Assembly: GCA_946408345.1 (NCBI GenBank)
Contig: CAMJRR010000010.1
Location: forward strand, 1 to 64,000
Direction of reading: 5' to 3'
From: an uncultured Bacteroidales bacterium
GTDB lineage: Bacteria > Bacteroidota > Bacteroidia > Bacteroidales > F082
Length of the DNA stretch: 64,000 nt
Position numbers and translations under genes: made by a program. The notes under the pieces are model-generated. The model searched no databases. It saw nothing but the letters and a program-made list of their open reading frames with translations, and had not been told where the DNA came from. Each line of letters opens with the position of its first letter. Within the stretch, counting starts at the first letter, position 1. Below, one piece after another: positions 9,101 to 18,467 of this stretch.

Positions 9101-10318
9101 ATGAAAATACTCCTACTCTGCAACAAGCCACCCTACCCGGCCTCCGAAGGCGGTCCCATGGCGATGAACAGCATCATCACTGGACTATTGGAAGCTGGGC
9201 ATCAAGTCAAGATACTGGCTGTCAACAGCGAGAAATTCAACATAAAAGAATCGGACATCCCTGACGAATACAGAAAAAAGACAGGCATTGAACTCATTGA
9301 TGTTGACCTCAGTATCAGGCCCCTGAAAGCTTTCACCAACCTCTTCACCAGAAAATCTTATCATGTGGAGCGTTTCATTTCCAAAGAGTTTAGGGAAAGG
9401 CTCATCAAAGTGCTCGAAAAAGAGCAGTTTGACGTGGTGCAGCTGGAAATGCTTTATATGGCACCTTATGTCGACGATATCCGCGCCCACTCAAAAGCCA
9501 TGATTGTGCTACGCGCCCACAACGTGGAACATAAGATTTGGGAACGCATCGCCAAAGAGACAAAGTTCTTCATTAAACGCTGGTATATCAACCACTTGGC
9601 TAAGACTTTGAAAGAGTACGAACTCAACGCATTGGAGACCGTTGACGGCATTGCTGCCATCACCCGCAAAGACGCCGCCTTCTTTAGGAAATACTGCTCC
9701 AAGCCCATCATCGACATCCCGTTTGGCGTTTATCCTGAAGAATTTACTCCAAAATACGAGATTGAAGGTAAGCCCAAGTTCTACCACATCGGTTCCATGA
9801 ACTGGATGCCCAACGAGGAAGGTATCCATTGGTTCATTGACGAGGTGCTACCAAAGACAGTGGAGAAAGTGCCCAATTTCGTCTATCATCTGGCAGGACG
9901 TAATATGCCCGAATGGCTCACCACAATGAAGGATCCGCATATCAATGTCATCGGTGAAGTGCCTGACGCCAAGGAGTTTGTCACCCATCACGACGTGGCC
10001 ATAGTTCCTTTGCTTTCGGGTAGCGGCATCCGCATCAAAATCATAGAGTCAATGGCCTTAGGTAAGACCGTCATCACCACCCGCGTGGGGGCTGAGGGTA
10101 TCCTCTATGACGAGGAAGTCAACATCATCATCGCAGAAAACAAAGCCAAGATGGTGGAAGCCATTCGCAGCCTCAACGAAAACCCCGAAGTCGCCGTTCG
10201 TATAGGGCAAGCCGCAAGAAAACTGGTGGAAGAGACATACGACAACCGCAAAATCATCGCCCGTCTATTGATGTTCTATGAGCAGATTAAGCCAGGGAGT
10301 AAGATTAGTTTCTTGTGA
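9101..10318 (+). CDS. Glycosyltransferase, GT4 type
   Basis: A 405-residue cytoplasmic or membrane-associated glycosyltransferase of the GT-B fold. The N-terminal Rossmann half starts MKILLLCNKPPYPASEGGPM, with the glycine-rich acceptor loop. The C-terminal half has the donor-binding region: YHIGSMNWMPNEEGIHWF, then VIGEVPDA, VAIVPLLSGSGIRIKIIESM and ALGKTVITT, the EX7E-like region of GT4 enzymes that use nucleotide sugars. It begins 60 bases after the LptF/G permease and may be read through from it. Acceptor and sugar cannot be told from sequence; a role in lipopolysaccharide or capsule is inferred from context. Confidence 0.88.
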   Translation: MKILLLCNKPPYPASEGGPMAMNSIITGLLEAGHQVKILAVNSEKFNIKESDIPDEYRKKTGIELIDVDLSIRPLKAFTNLFTRKSYHVERFISKEFRERLIKVLEKEQFDVVQLEMLYMAPYVDDIRAHSKAMIVLRAHNVEHKIWERIAKETKFFIKRWYINHLAKTLKEYELNALETVDGIAAITRKDAAFFRKYCSKPIIDIPFGVYPEEFTPKYEIEGKPKFYHIGSMNWMPNEEGIHWFIDEVLPKTVEKVPNFVYHLAGRNMPEWLTTMKDPHINVIGEVPDAKEFVTHHDVAIVPLLSGSGIRIKIIESMALGKTVITTRVGAEGILYDEEVNIIIAENKAKMVEAIRSLNENPEVAVRIGQAARKLVEETYDNRKIIARLLMFYEQIKPGSKISFL

Positions 10319-10435
10319 TTGCCATTGGCCCATGACTTATGGCCTATGTCTGCCCAAACGTAAAGGCAAGCCTTTGGCCATAAGCCATAGTCAACAATTC
10401 AACAATTAAACAACTCAACAATCAACAAAAAACTT

Positions 10436-10443
10436 TATCTTTG
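10436..10443 (+). promoter_or_regulatory. TAtcTTTG promoter element of the second glycosyltransferase
   Basis: This element lies 18 bases upstream of the ATG at 10462 and overlaps an upstream in-frame TTG at 10441, so it rules out the longer start. The intergenic stretch before it holds an inverted repeat (CTTATGGCC ... GGCCATAAG, about 10336-10386) and CAACAAT-rich runs. Confidence 0.7.
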
Positions 10444-10461
10444 CCCCCTAATTCCGATGAG

Positions 10462-11637
10462 ATGAAGATTTTCGTTCTCCTGCCCCGCATCCCTTATCCG
10501 CTCGAAAAAGGCGACAAGTTGAGAGCTTTCAACCAGATAAAACAACTCTCCAAACACAATGAGATTGTTCTCTGTGCCTTGAATGACGATTCGAAAGTCA
10601 GCGAGCAAGATGCCTTCCATGCCCTTCAGCCCTACTGCCAATCCATCAACTTCATCAAAATCACCAAGCCCCAAATCGCCTTGGGTCTCGTCCGAGCCTT
10701 TTGTAAAGGATTGCCCTTACAATGTGGCTACTTCTTCAATCGCAAAGCATCCAAGAGAATCAATGCCTTGATTGCCAAACATAAACCTGATATGCTCTTT
10801 GGGCAGCTGCTACGCGTGGCAGAATACATCCGCCACAAGAACCTTCCCAAAACCATGGATTATCAAGATATTTTCTCATACGGCATGAAACGCCGCGCCG
10901 ACATCGCTTCGCCAATTACGCGACCTATATATAATATGGAGTATCATCGACTGAAACGCTACGAGGCCACTATCTTCGACGATTTCGATGTGAAAACCAT
11001 CATCAGCGAACCAGACAGAACTTTGTTCCCACATGAGAAACGCAACGAGATCCTTATCATCCCCAATGGCGTCGACCACGACTATTTCAAGCCGCAGGAG
11101 TGCGAAAAACGATACGACCTCGTTTTCACAGGCAACATGAGCTATCCGCCCAACGTGAACGCAGTGGAGTACTTGGCTGAAGAAATCATGCCTGTCGTAT
11201 GGAAAACCTTGCCCGAAACAAAGCTCTACATCGCAGGTGCCACTCCCGATCCAAAAGTGAAGAAAACTGCATCAGACAAAATCATCGTCAGTGGCTGGCT
11301 CGACGACATCCGCGATGCCTACGCCAAAAGCCGCGTCTTCATCGCCCCCATGCGCATCGGGACAGGATTGCAAAACAAACTGTTGGAAGCCATGTCGATG
11401 CGCCTGCCTGCTATTACCTCGCCCTTGGCTAATGCCTCGCTTGGAGCGAAGCCCAATGAGGAAATCCTGATTGGCAGCAATGCCGAAGAAGTGGCACAAC
11501 ATATCATCACCCTCTTGACCGACAAAGAAAAGGCAGAACGCCTTGCCCAAGCGGGATTCGATTTCACCAATAGGGTGTACGACTGGGGCAAAGCGACAGC
11601 AATTATGGAAAATGCCATGATTTCAGCCATTGGCTGA
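10462..11637 (+). CDS. Glycosyltransferase, GT4 type
   Basis: A 391-residue GT-B glycosyltransferase starting MKIFVLLPRIPYPLEKGDK, with the acceptor-side glycine/lysine loop seen in sugar transferases of exopolysaccharide clusters. Donor-side motifs are IIPNGVDHDYFKP, VFTGNMSYPPNVNAVEYL, LYIAGATPDPKV, then VSGWLDDIRDAYAKSRVFIAPM and GTGLQNKLLEAMSMRLPAI (the EX7E-like segment). The start at 10462 is chosen because an upstream TTG lies inside the promoter element. It is related in layout to the preceding transferase and probably acts in the same envelope-glycan pathway. Donor and acceptor are unknown. Confidence 0.88.
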   Translation: MKIFVLLPRIPYPLEKGDKLRAFNQIKQLSKHNEIVLCALNDDSKVSEQDAFHALQPYCQSINFIKITKPQIALGLVRAFCKGLPLQCGYFFNRKASKRINALIAKHKPDMLFGQLLRVAEYIRHKNLPKTMDYQDIFSYGMKRRADIASPITRPIYNMEYHRLKRYEATIFDDFDVKTIISEPDRTLFPHEKRNEILIIPNGVDHDYFKPQECEKRYDLVFTGNMSYPPNVNAVEYLAEEIMPVVWKTLPETKLYIAGATPDPKVKKTASDKIIVSGWLDDIRDAYAKSRVFIAPMRIGTGLQNKLLEAMSMRLPAITSPLANASLGAKPNEEILIGSNAEEVAQHIITLLTDKEKAERLAQAGFDFTNRVYDWGKATAIMENAMISAIG

Positions 11638-11692
11638 AGACGACCTGCTTTCTCGCTTCTCGACAAACAATAACTAATTGTCTTGAGGCTTT

Positions 11693-14600
11693 TTATCCCA
11701 CCACAATATTCACAATCTTCTTCGGCACATAAATGACTTTGCGTATCTGCTTGCCCTCAATCCACTTGGCGGCTTCGGGGGCAGCGAGCACGGCGTCTTG
11801 CACCTCGTCTTGATTCATCGTGACGGGCAGCTCCATATTAAAGCGCATCTTGCCATTGAAGCTGATGGGATAGTTGAAACTGTTCTCTACCGTCTTACTC
11901 TCGTCGTAAACAGGGAACGTGGCATTCACCACTGAGGTCTCATGACCCATCAAGTGCCAAAGTTCTTCTGCAATATGCGGGGCGTAAGGCGAAATCATAA
12001 TGACCAAAGGTTCAAGCACTTCGCGTTTGTTACACTTGAGGTCGGCCAGCTCGTTGACGCAAATCATGAAGGCCGAAACGACCGTGTTGAACGAGATACT
12101 CTCGATGCCTTCTTCCTCCTTCTTGATGAGTTTGTGTAGGCTCTTCAGCTCAGGTGCTGTGGCAGGCTCATCGCTCACGCAGAACTCATTGTTTTCGTCG
12201 TGGAAGAGCCTCCAGAACTTGCGCACAAAACGGAACGTACCTTCGATGCCTTGCACATCCCATGGCTTGGACTGCTCCAATGGGCCAAGAAACATCTCAT
12301 AGAGACGCAGTGTGTCGGCACCATATTTCTCTACGAGGTCATCGGGATTCTGCACGTTGAATTTCGATTTCGACATCTTCTCGATTTCCATGCCGCAAAC
12401 ATATACATCCTTGCCCTCGTCATCCTTCTCAAAGATGAACTGCGCATCATGCAGGTCGTCGCGCCAGGCTCGGAAAGCCTCAATGTCAAGGACGTCACAG
12501 ACCTCACCATTGATAACTGGCTTGCTGATCATATTGATGTCCACATGCACCTTATCAGTAAACTCCTCACGGTCGGGTATGTTCTTGGATACATATATTC
12601 TACCGCCTTTGTAGGCCTCGCCTTCGACGAAAGCAGGCACTTCTTTGCCGGCAACCAAGTCCTTGATCTTTTGCTCCACCTTGTCCGTGCCATTAATATA
12701 GTCATTCACTACATCAACAATCGGGACCAGCAAAAGCTTGTAACCCTTTTCATCGGCATACTCCTGCCAAGGCTCAGCCACCTTTTCAAGATTGCCCATG
12801 CGGTTGATTTCGATGAGGATACCCTTCTCGGGGCAGAAGAAGTCGAAACGACGGCGACCGTCCTTGAAATCCTTTTCGAACTTCACGCCCAGTTTGTTGT
12901 CCTTGATGAGACGCCAAACGCCGTATTCGCACAATTTCTCCATATTAGAGCGATAAGCAAAGCTGGAACGACCTTGGATCATGCCTTGGTTAATCATCCT
13001 TTGGAAAGGTTCGTCCTTGCATGACAAACCGATGTCATACAAGAACTTGCACCAGAAACGGCTATAAATCAGGTGGCCAGTGGCGTGTTCGGCACCACCG
13101 ATATAGAGGTCGACGTTCTGCCAATAGTCGTTGGCTTCACGGCTGAAGTATTCCTTGTCGTTGTGCGGGTCCTCATAGCGGAAATAGTAACCGCTGGAAC
13201 CAGCAAAGCCTGGCATGGTGTTGGTCTCGATGGGATAGCCTTCCTCGGTGACCCAGTTTTTTGCACGGGCCAAAGGCGGCTCACCCGTCTCGGTAGGCTT
13301 GTATTCGCTGATGGCAGGCAACTCAAGCGGCAGTTTCGACTCGTCCATGGCGTAAGGCATACCGTCTTTATAGTAAATTGGGAAAGGCTCACCCCAATAA
13401 CGCTGCCGGCTAAAGATGGCATCGCGCAGGCGGTAGTTGGTCTTGCCCGTACCGACGCCGAGTTTCTCCAATTCCTCAATCATCCGCTCGATGGCTTTCT
13501 TGACGGTCAGACCGTTGAGGAAGCCCGAGTTGACCAGCTCGCCGTCCTTGGCATCGAAGCTCTCCTCCCATGTGGAAGGATCGGTGGCCTCGGTGCCAGG
13601 TTTCTTCACCACCTGAATGATGGGCAAGTTGAAATGGCGGGCGAAGGCGAAGTCACGACTGTCGTGGGCAGGCACGGCCATGATGGCACCTGTGCCATAA
13701 CCCATCAATACATAGTCGGCAATCCAAATAGGCAGCTTGGCACCCGTGATGGGGTTGATGCCGTAGGCGCCTGTGAAAGCACCACTCACCTTGCGAACCT
13801 CAGCCATACGTTCACGCTCACTGCGGTTCTTAGTGCGGGTGATATATTCTTCCACCTCAGCGCGTTGCTCAGGTGTGGTGATTTCCGAAACCAGCTCATG
13901 CTCAGGGGCCAGCACCATAAAGGTGGTGCCAAACAAGGTATCAGCACGAGTGGTAAACACCTCTAAATCTATATCTTTACCATCAACCTTGAAGATAACA
14001 GAAGCACCCATTGACTTGCCAATCCAGTTGCGCTGCAAGTCCTTCACCGACTCGCTCCAATCCACTGTTTCGAGACCTTGAAGCAGGCGGTCGGCGTATG
14101 CGGTGATGCGGAGTTGCCACTGCTTCATCGATTTGCGCTCCACGGGGAAGCCTCCACGCACCGAGAGGCCGTCGGCCACCTCGTCGTTGGCGAGCACTGT
14201 ACCCAATCCTGGGCACCAGTTCACCATGGCCTCGGCTTGATAGGCAAGACGGTAGTTCATCAGCACCTCTTGTTGTTGCTTCTCGCTCATTGCCTTCCAC
14301 TCAGCGGCGGTGAAACTCAGCGGTTTGCTCTCTGCCACATTGAGGCCTTCGGTACCCTTTTCTTCGAAGCGGGCAATCAGCTTGCTGATGGGCAGGGCTT
14401 TCTGGCAGCCGTTGCAGTAGAACGAGTTGAACAACTGAAGGAAGGTCCATTGCGTCCACTTGTAGTAGCCTGGTTCGCAGGTGCGCACCTCGCGGTCCCA
14501 GTCGTAGCAGAAACCAATCTTGTCCATCTGTTCGCGGTAACGGTTGATGTTCTTTTCGGTTGTCACGGCAGGGTGTGTACCTGTTTGAATGGCATATTGC

Positions 14601-14857
14601 TCAGCGGGCAGACCATAAGCGTCATAGCCCATGGGATGCAGCACATTGAAGCCCTTCAGACGCTTGTAGCGTGCATAAATATCCGAGGCGATATAACCCA
14701 GAGGATGTCCAACATGCAGGCCTGCACCCGAGGGATACGGGAACATGTCCAAGACATAGAATTTCGGTTTATTGTGGTCAATATCAACCTTATAGATTTT
14801 GTTGTCGCGCCAGTACTGCTGCCACTTTTTCTCGATTTCGATAAAGTTATAATCCAT
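11693..14857 (-). CDS. leuS: Leucyl-tRNA synthetase with a nuclease-like insertion
   Basis: LeuRS charges tRNA-Leu with leucine. The class I signatures are present: [10 protein letters not shown] (HIGH motif, about residues 47-56) and [12 protein letters not shown] (KMSKS, about residue 826). The editing domain is present too ([19 protein letters not shown], and [13 protein letters not shown] with the conserved Asp). The length is 1054 residues, about 100 more than I expect for this family in the phylum. The excess is one block, about residues 639-767 (12557-12943), between [10 protein letters not shown] and VHVDINMIS. In it, [20 protein letters not shown] and [10 protein letters not shown] resemble the core of DUF559-type PD-(D/E)XK nucleases. 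The reading frame is intact throughout, so this is an insertion and not a frameshift. The ATG at 14857 lies downstream of a TAttTTTG element. Confidence 0.95.
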   Translation of the reverse strand: MDYNFIEIEKKWQQYWRDNKIYKVDIDHNKPKFYVLDMFPYPSGAGLHVGHPLGYIASDIYARYKRLKGFNVLHPMGYDAYGLPAEQYAIQTGTHPAVTTEKNINRYREQMDKIGFCYDWDREVRTCEPGYYKWTQWTFLQLFNSFYCNGCQKALPISKLIARFEEKGTEGLNVAESKPLSFTAAEWKAMSEKQQQEVLMNYRLAYQAEAMVNWCPGLGTVLANDEVADGLSVRGGFPVERKSMKQWQLRITAYADRLLQGLETVDWSESVKDLQRNWIGKSMGASVIFKVDGKDIDLEVFTTRADTLFGTTFMVLAPEHELVSEITTPEQRAEVEEYITRTKNRSERERMAEVRKVSGAFTGAYGINPITGAKLPIWIADYVLMGYGTGAIMAVPAHDSRDFAFARHFNLPIIQVVKKPGTEATDPSTWEESFDAKDGELVNSGFLNGLTVKKAIERMIEELEKLGVGTGKTNYRLRDAIFSRQRYWGEPFPIYYKDGMPYAMDESKLPLELPAISEYKPTETGEPPLARAKNWVTEEGYPIETNTMPGFAGSSGYYFRYEDPHNDKEYFSREANDYWQNVDLYIGGAEHATGHLIYSRFWCKFLYDIGLSCKDEPFQRMINQGMIQGRSSFAYRSNMEKLCEYGVWRLIKDNKLGVKFEKDFKDGRRRFDFFCPEKGILIEINRMGNLEKVAEPWQEYADEKGYKLLLVPIVDVVNDYINGTDKVEQKIKDLVAGKEVPAFVEGEAYKGGRIYVSKNIPDREEFTDKVHVDINMISKPVINGEVCDVLDIEAFRAWRDDLHDAQFIFEKDDEGKDVYVCGMEIEKMSKSKFNVQNPDDLVEKYGADTLRLYEMFLGPLEQSKPWDVQGIEGTFRFVRKFWRLFHDENNEFCVSDEPATAPELKSLHKLIKKEEEGIESISFNTVVSAFMICVNELADLKCNKREVLEPLVIMISPYAPHIAEELWHLMGHETSVVNATFPVYDESKTVENSFNYPISFNGKMRFNMELPVTMNQDEVQDAVLAAPEAAKWIEGKQIRKVIYVPKKIVNIVVG

Positions 14858-14894
14858 ATAACGAGGTGTTTTTTGCTGTTTTTGAAAGAAACTG

Positions 14895-14902
14895 CAAAAA
14901 TA
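14895..14902 (-). promoter_or_regulatory. TAttTTTG promoter element of leuS
   Basis: A minus-strand Bacteroidota -7 element, 37 bases upstream of the leuS start. Confidence 0.65.
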
Positions 14903-14909
14903 GTGTTTT

Positions 14910-15317
14910 TTAGAATGTAACAGCGGTAAATTCTTGACCTAATTGGTGAATTTGCTGTAAAATCTGAGCCTCACGCTCTTGAGACGGCTTTTTGAAGCCG
15001 TTGATATAATTGCGCAACAATCCCGCATTAATGCCAGCTTTTAATGCAAACTGACCCACGTTGATTTCTGGATGGGTTAAGAAAAAGCGCTGCATCTCAC
15101 TGGGTTCCGCCTCATCGTAAGTGAAACTCTCAAAACTGACATCCACATCCAATTTCCGCCAATGGATGCCGATTGTACTGATTTCATATTCTTCGCGTTC
15201 CGTATCAGAAGCCTTTAACAAATCTTTATACCAAAGCAAGGACTGACGATAGGTCTTCCCATCGTCACCACGGCCATAGAGCCATTCACCTTCAAACCAT
15301 ATTTTATTAATCTTCAT
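14910..15317 (-). CDS. DUF2442 plus helix-turn-helix protein (possible antitoxin)
   Basis: A 135-residue protein. Residues 1-70 ([20 protein letters not shown], then [12 protein letters not shown] and [20 protein letters not shown]) match the DUF2442 fold. The C-terminal half ([20 protein letters not shown], then [16 protein letters not shown]) is an XRE-like helix-turn-helix. Its start overlaps the end of the DUF4160 gene by 11 bases, which implies translational coupling. DUF4160 and DUF2442 genes are often adjacent in bacteria and have been proposed as a toxin-antitoxin pair. The DNA-binding half would fit an autoregulating antitoxin; this is inference. A second ATG one codon upstream (15320) is equally possible. 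Confidence 0.8.
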   Translation of the reverse strand: MKINKIWFEGEWLYGRGDDGKTYRQSLLWYKDLLKASDTEREEYEISTIGIHWRKLDVDVSFESFTYDEAEPSEMQRFFLTHPEINVGQFALKAGINAGLLRNYINGFKKPSQEREAQILQQIHQLGQEFTAVTF

Positions 15318-15561
15318 CATCTTCTGGTTTAAAGATTTCATACCAACGATTGATAATGATGTCAGCATTCTCGTGGATGGCGCGTTCAATACGTTTCAAG
15401 TCATTAGCTTTGATGTTATTTGAACTCTCAAAAACGAAGCCTTCCCCGTCCCAGACGAATTTAGCATCACCATTATGGCCTCTTACATGCACATGAATAG
15501 GCTCATGCTCATGGGAAAAAAACATAAAAATAAAACCATACTGTCTAAATAATTCTGGCAT
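15307..15561 (-). CDS. DUF4160 domain protein (possible toxin partner)
   Basis: An 84-residue protein with the full DUF4160 signature: MPELFRQYGFIFMFFSHEHE, PIHVHVRGHNGDAKFVWDGE, and a C-terminal [13 protein letters not shown]. The HEHEPIHVHV block is the conserved core. It is the first gene of a two-gene unit with the DUF2442/HTH gene and has its own promoter element at 15585-15592. Biochemical activity of the family is not established to my knowledge. A toxin role is inferred from the overlapping pair and the small sizes. Confidence 0.85.
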   Translation of the reverse strand: MPELFRQYGFIFMFFSHEHEPIHVHVRGHNGDAKFVWDGEGFVFESSNNIKANDLKRIERAIHENADIIINRWYEIFKPEDDED

Positions 15562-15584
15562 AATCAGTTTGTTTAATCATACCG

Positions 15585-15592
15585 CAAAAATA
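15585..15592 (-). promoter_or_regulatory. TAttTTTG promoter element of the DUF4160-DUF2442 unit
   Basis: A minus-strand -7 element 23 bases before the DUF4160 start, placed as expected for this phylum. Confidence 0.65.
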
Positions 15593-15734
15593 GGTATTAT
15601 TTTTGATTCCCGAAGGTGTTTAAAGCAAAAATTGCAAAGCTCTGCTTATATTTATGGGTTTTTGCAGGAGGAAATGACAAAGTAAAGCCACATAGAAAAA
15701 GCAACCATGTTGGCCACCTATCTTTATGTTGCTT

Positions 15735-16034
15735 TTAGATGTCTTTAACCACTCCTATTTCTTCAGGTAGATTATCAATTCTCCAAACTGCAATAAAGCC
15801 AGTACTTCTTATCGAGTTTTTTTGAAACAAAGCATAGACATCAACATCTGATGTCATAAAAGGAGCTATCGCTCTTTGTGCATCCATATATTGCACGAAA
15901 TACTGTTTATAATGTTCCTGTTCTCTTTCATCGGTTGGCATAATGATTATTTCATCTATGACATTCCCGTTCACCTCTTTTCCAACCAAATGTTCATTGG
16001 CTTCCGCCAATTTGATTGCATTAAAGAAATCCAT
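15735..16034 (-). CDS. Small hypothetical protein
   Basis: A 99-residue soluble protein beginning MDFFNAIKLAEANEHLVGKE. It has alternating helix and strand segments (DEIIIMPTDEREQEHYKQYF, FIAVWRIDNLPEEIGVV), no signal peptide and no known motif. It sits 16 bases after the BspA-like gene and is probably the last gene of that minus-strand unit. Its AT content is higher than that of the flanking housekeeping genes. I do not recognise it. Confidence 0.6.
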   Translation of the reverse strand: MDFFNAIKLAEANEHLVGKEVNGNVIDEIIIMPTDEREQEHYKQYFVQYMDAQRAIAPFMTSDVDVYALFQKNSIRSTGFIAVWRIDNLPEEIGVVKDI

Positions 16035-16050
16035 AATTCTTGTTTTTTGT

Positions 16051-17826
16051 TTATTCTACAACCACTTTAATTCTTCTATTTTCAATAGCAACAATATAAA
16101 TTCCCGCACCATAAACCATTATTTTATTGTCTTTCCCTTCATAAATCTTTTGTCCTCGCATATTATAAACAATAATTTTTGATGTATCCTCCATCCCTTC
16201 TATATGAATAGACCTATTCTCAGTAACTACTTTAATATCAGACAAAGCGTTTTCATCCACCTCTATTCCTTGTTGAAAAACAGCAGTTATTGTTCTGTCA
16301 CCATACACAGGGAAAGAAATTTGACTACTTATTGGACTTCCTGTGAATGTATACCCATTTTCAGACCAATGCACAAATGAATTACCAGGGGTTGGAATTG
16401 CCCGAAGGCTAACAGTTGCTCCATAAGGATATTCTCCAGAACCTTCAACAACACCGTATTCAACATTATTGCTGATTGCAGTAACACTAATCATTTTAGC
16501 AAAGACAGCAGTTAGAAATCTATTGCTATCAACATAAAAAGAATATGGATTCATAGATGAAACCACACTGCCAGATTCTTTCCAGCCAATAAATCCGTAT
16601 CCGAAGTTTGTAGTAGCAGTCACAGTAACATAATCTCCATAATGATAGATACCACCTCCTTCAACAGAACCGTATTCTGGATTATTGCTTGATACGGAGA
16701 TTTCATAATCTTCATATGGCTCATCCCAATCAAATTCAACGATATTAAAAAAGTTGCGCCATCCGTCTGCCGCTTGATAAACAATTAATGACCCTCTTGG
16801 AACATAAAGGGGTGTGAACAAAAATGTTTCATTGGTGAATTGTGGCGCACGCGGAGGAGTTCTATTCAACACCTTTACCTTAGCATTATTGCCTGTAACC
16901 GAAATATCTGTACTATAGTATAAACTTGTTACATCTGTACCTATCACAAATTCTTCGCATTCCATTTCATCAATAAAACTACTTGGATATTCTATTGTAT
17001 TAATATACACTTTCTTTAATGTTGGGATATCAGATAGCATCGATGGAATATAGTCTCCACTTCTCACAAAATAGGCATTTTTTGAGAAAATGTTGATTTC
17101 TTCAAGCCTTCCAAAGCTGCCATTCCCATATATCTCAATGATATTTTCTGGAATATCAAGGCATTTAGTACCTGCTATCATCCCCCCTTCAATTCTTGTA
17201 ACCGATGGTCCAAAGCAAATAGCACTTATGCTACATATAGATAGGCCAAAAGAGTTATTATTATAATTACCGATTTCAGCAAAGTTTCTGCCACAATATA
17301 CTGAGTCAACCTGAGTATAATTAAAAACAGACCCATCTGGTTCAAGAATCGTATTTCCGTCTTCAAAAACAAGTTCATCCAAATCACAGCGAGAAAAGGC
17401 CTTATTTGTAATTTGTCTTGTATTGGCGGAAATGGTCAACCTTTTTAATTGAGGACAATGCTGGAAACCGCTAATGACTTTTGCTGATAAATGTAAATCT
17501 TCAACCTCACAACCATCAATATGAAGATACTCTAAATTGTTTGGTAATATCAGCGTTCTAACTGTAGAACAAGAATTTTGCATATCAACTTTTGGGACAC
17601 TGAACACTCTTTCTCCATATTCAACAGTTTCAGGAACTTTTAAAGTAGTTGCTGTCGTGTCCACTCTTCCTACGGCACATAGGGTGAGATCGTTTATTGA
17701 AATAACATTATAGTAAATGCCGTTAATTTTTAGGTCGTATGTTGGTGATGCGGATTCTTTAGATGTTTGTGCTTTGGCATTACAAAATAAAAACATTGTA
17801 ACGACTACAAATAATAACCTTTTCAT
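16051..17826 (-). CDS. BspA-like leucine-rich-repeat surface protein with InlB B-repeats
   Basis: A 591-residue exported protein. Signal peptide at residues 1-20 (LLFVVVTMFLFCNAKAQ). Residues of about 60-340 carry LRR_5/BspA-type repeats (LILPNNLEYLHIDGCEVEDL, LKRLTISANTRQIT, LDIPENIIEIYGNG). Two InlB B-repeat-like domains follow (SVEGGGIYHYGDYVTVTATT ... GFIGW; VVEGSGEYPYGATVSLRAIP ... FVHW). The end (IIVYNMRGQKIYEGKDN ... GIYIVAIENRRIKVVVE) resembles a T9SS sorting domain lacking the usual YPNP block. The family is linked to host or matrix adhesion. The gene is visibly more AT-rich than leuS and ruvB on either side, which suggests acquisition. It starts 7 bases after the small upstream gene. 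Confidence 0.85.
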   Translation of the reverse strand: MKRLLFVVVTMFLFCNAKAQTSKESASPTYDLKINGIYYNVISINDLTLCAVGRVDTTATTLKVPETVEYGERVFSVPKVDMQNSCSTVRTLILPNNLEYLHIDGCEVEDLHLSAKVISGFQHCPQLKRLTISANTRQITNKAFSRCDLDELVFEDGNTILEPDGSVFNYTQVDSVYCGRNFAEIGNYNNNSFGLSICSISAICFGPSVTRIEGGMIAGTKCLDIPENIIEIYGNGSFGRLEEINIFSKNAYFVRSGDYIPSMLSDIPTLKKVYINTIEYPSSFIDEMECEEFVIGTDVTSLYYSTDISVTGNNAKVKVLNRTPPRAPQFTNETFLFTPLYVPRGSLIVYQAADGWRNFFNIVEFDWDEPYEDYEISVSSNNPEYGSVEGGGIYHYGDYVTVTATTNFGYGFIGWKESGSVVSSMNPYSFYVDSNRFLTAVFAKMISVTAISNNVEYGVVEGSGEYPYGATVSLRAIPTPGNSFVHWSENGYTFTGSPISSQISFPVYGDRTITAVFQQGIEVDENALSDIKVVTENRSIHIEGMEDTSKIIVYNMRGQKIYEGKDNKIMVYGAGIYIVAIENRRIKVVVE

Positions 17827-17833
17827 AATATCA

Positions 17834-18121
17834 TCATTTCATTAAGCCCATAATCTGCAATTTGTCAATGACAAACTTGAAGTTACATAATTCTTTTCTC
17901 CTATTTTGATAAAAACTAATTATGGCATCTTGAGAGTAGTCTTTGAATTTTCCTGAAAGGATTTCCATAAAAAGATTATCAAACTCTTCATCTATTCTTT
18001 CCTCATTCATTACTAATTGATATGCAACCATAAGAAGTCGGCCACTGTCATTCGGACTTGCAAACAAGTCGGGCAGCAGATTAACATAGTTTTTAATTGC
18101 ATTGGTTAATTCTTGTGTCAT
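17834..18121 (-). CDS. Small hypothetical helical protein
   Basis: A 95-residue protein starting MTQELTNAIKNYVNLLPDLF and ending KLQIMGLMK. It is mostly alpha-helical, with an acidic stretch (MNEERIDEEFDNLFMEILSG). There is no signal peptide or known domain. The frame is open 51 codons further up but would then cross the palindromic region, so the ATG at 18121 is preferred. It lies directly upstream of the BspA-like gene (7 bases). Function is unknown. Confidence 0.6.
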   Translation of the reverse strand: MTQELTNAIKNYVNLLPDLFASPNDSGRLLMVAYQLVMNEERIDEEFDNLFMEILSGKFKDYSQDAIISFYQNRRKELCNFKFVIDKLQIMGLMK

Positions 18122-18174
18122 ATCTTTTTCATTTTTTAGTTCCTCAGCCCCTAAGGAACAACCATGAACAAAAG

Positions 18175-18372
18175 AAGCGTGGAACTGACTATGCCACGCT
18201 TTGAATCGTAGGTCGTAGGAAATACCTTTAACACAAACATAGATAGTAGCCCCACGCAAAGCGTGAGAAACCACTATGCTATCTTCTGTGTTAAATTCGC
18301 AAATTTCCTACGTTTACGATTCAAAAGACAAGCATAACGCTTCTATAAGACGGACTTGGCATACCAAATCCG
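18175..18372. repeat. Nested palindromes (MITE-like or structured RNA)
   Basis: Main arms at 18200-18223 (TTTGAATCGTA, ggt, CGTAGGAAAT) and 18303-18325 are inverted repeats that match at all but a few positions. Inside them, TTTAACACA (18227-18235) pairs with TGTGTTAAA (18287-18295), and CACGC aaa GCGTG (18253-18265) forms the tip. Two further hairpins flank the block: AAGCGTGG/CCACGCTT (18175-18201) and CGGACTTGG/CCAAATCCG with one mismatch (18351-18372). The whole block can fold into a long cruciform or a multi-stem RNA. It lies in a 560-base gene-free region upstream of the 17834-18121 gene. Confidence 0.75.
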
Positions 18373-18467
18373 AGAGCAAAAATAGAGAAAAATGGGGAAA
18401 TGCAAGAGGATTACAAAAAAATTCTTGCTGAATGGTGTCATTCCTGCAATCCTACTCAAACTTATTC

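Noticed and set aside
10441-10461. TTG start for the second glycosyltransferase
   Set aside because: The TTG is part of the promoter -7 element, so it would not be transcribed.
12200-13966. Long plus-strand frames over leuS
   Set aside because: They mirror the leuS coding sequence and contain no domain signal or start context.
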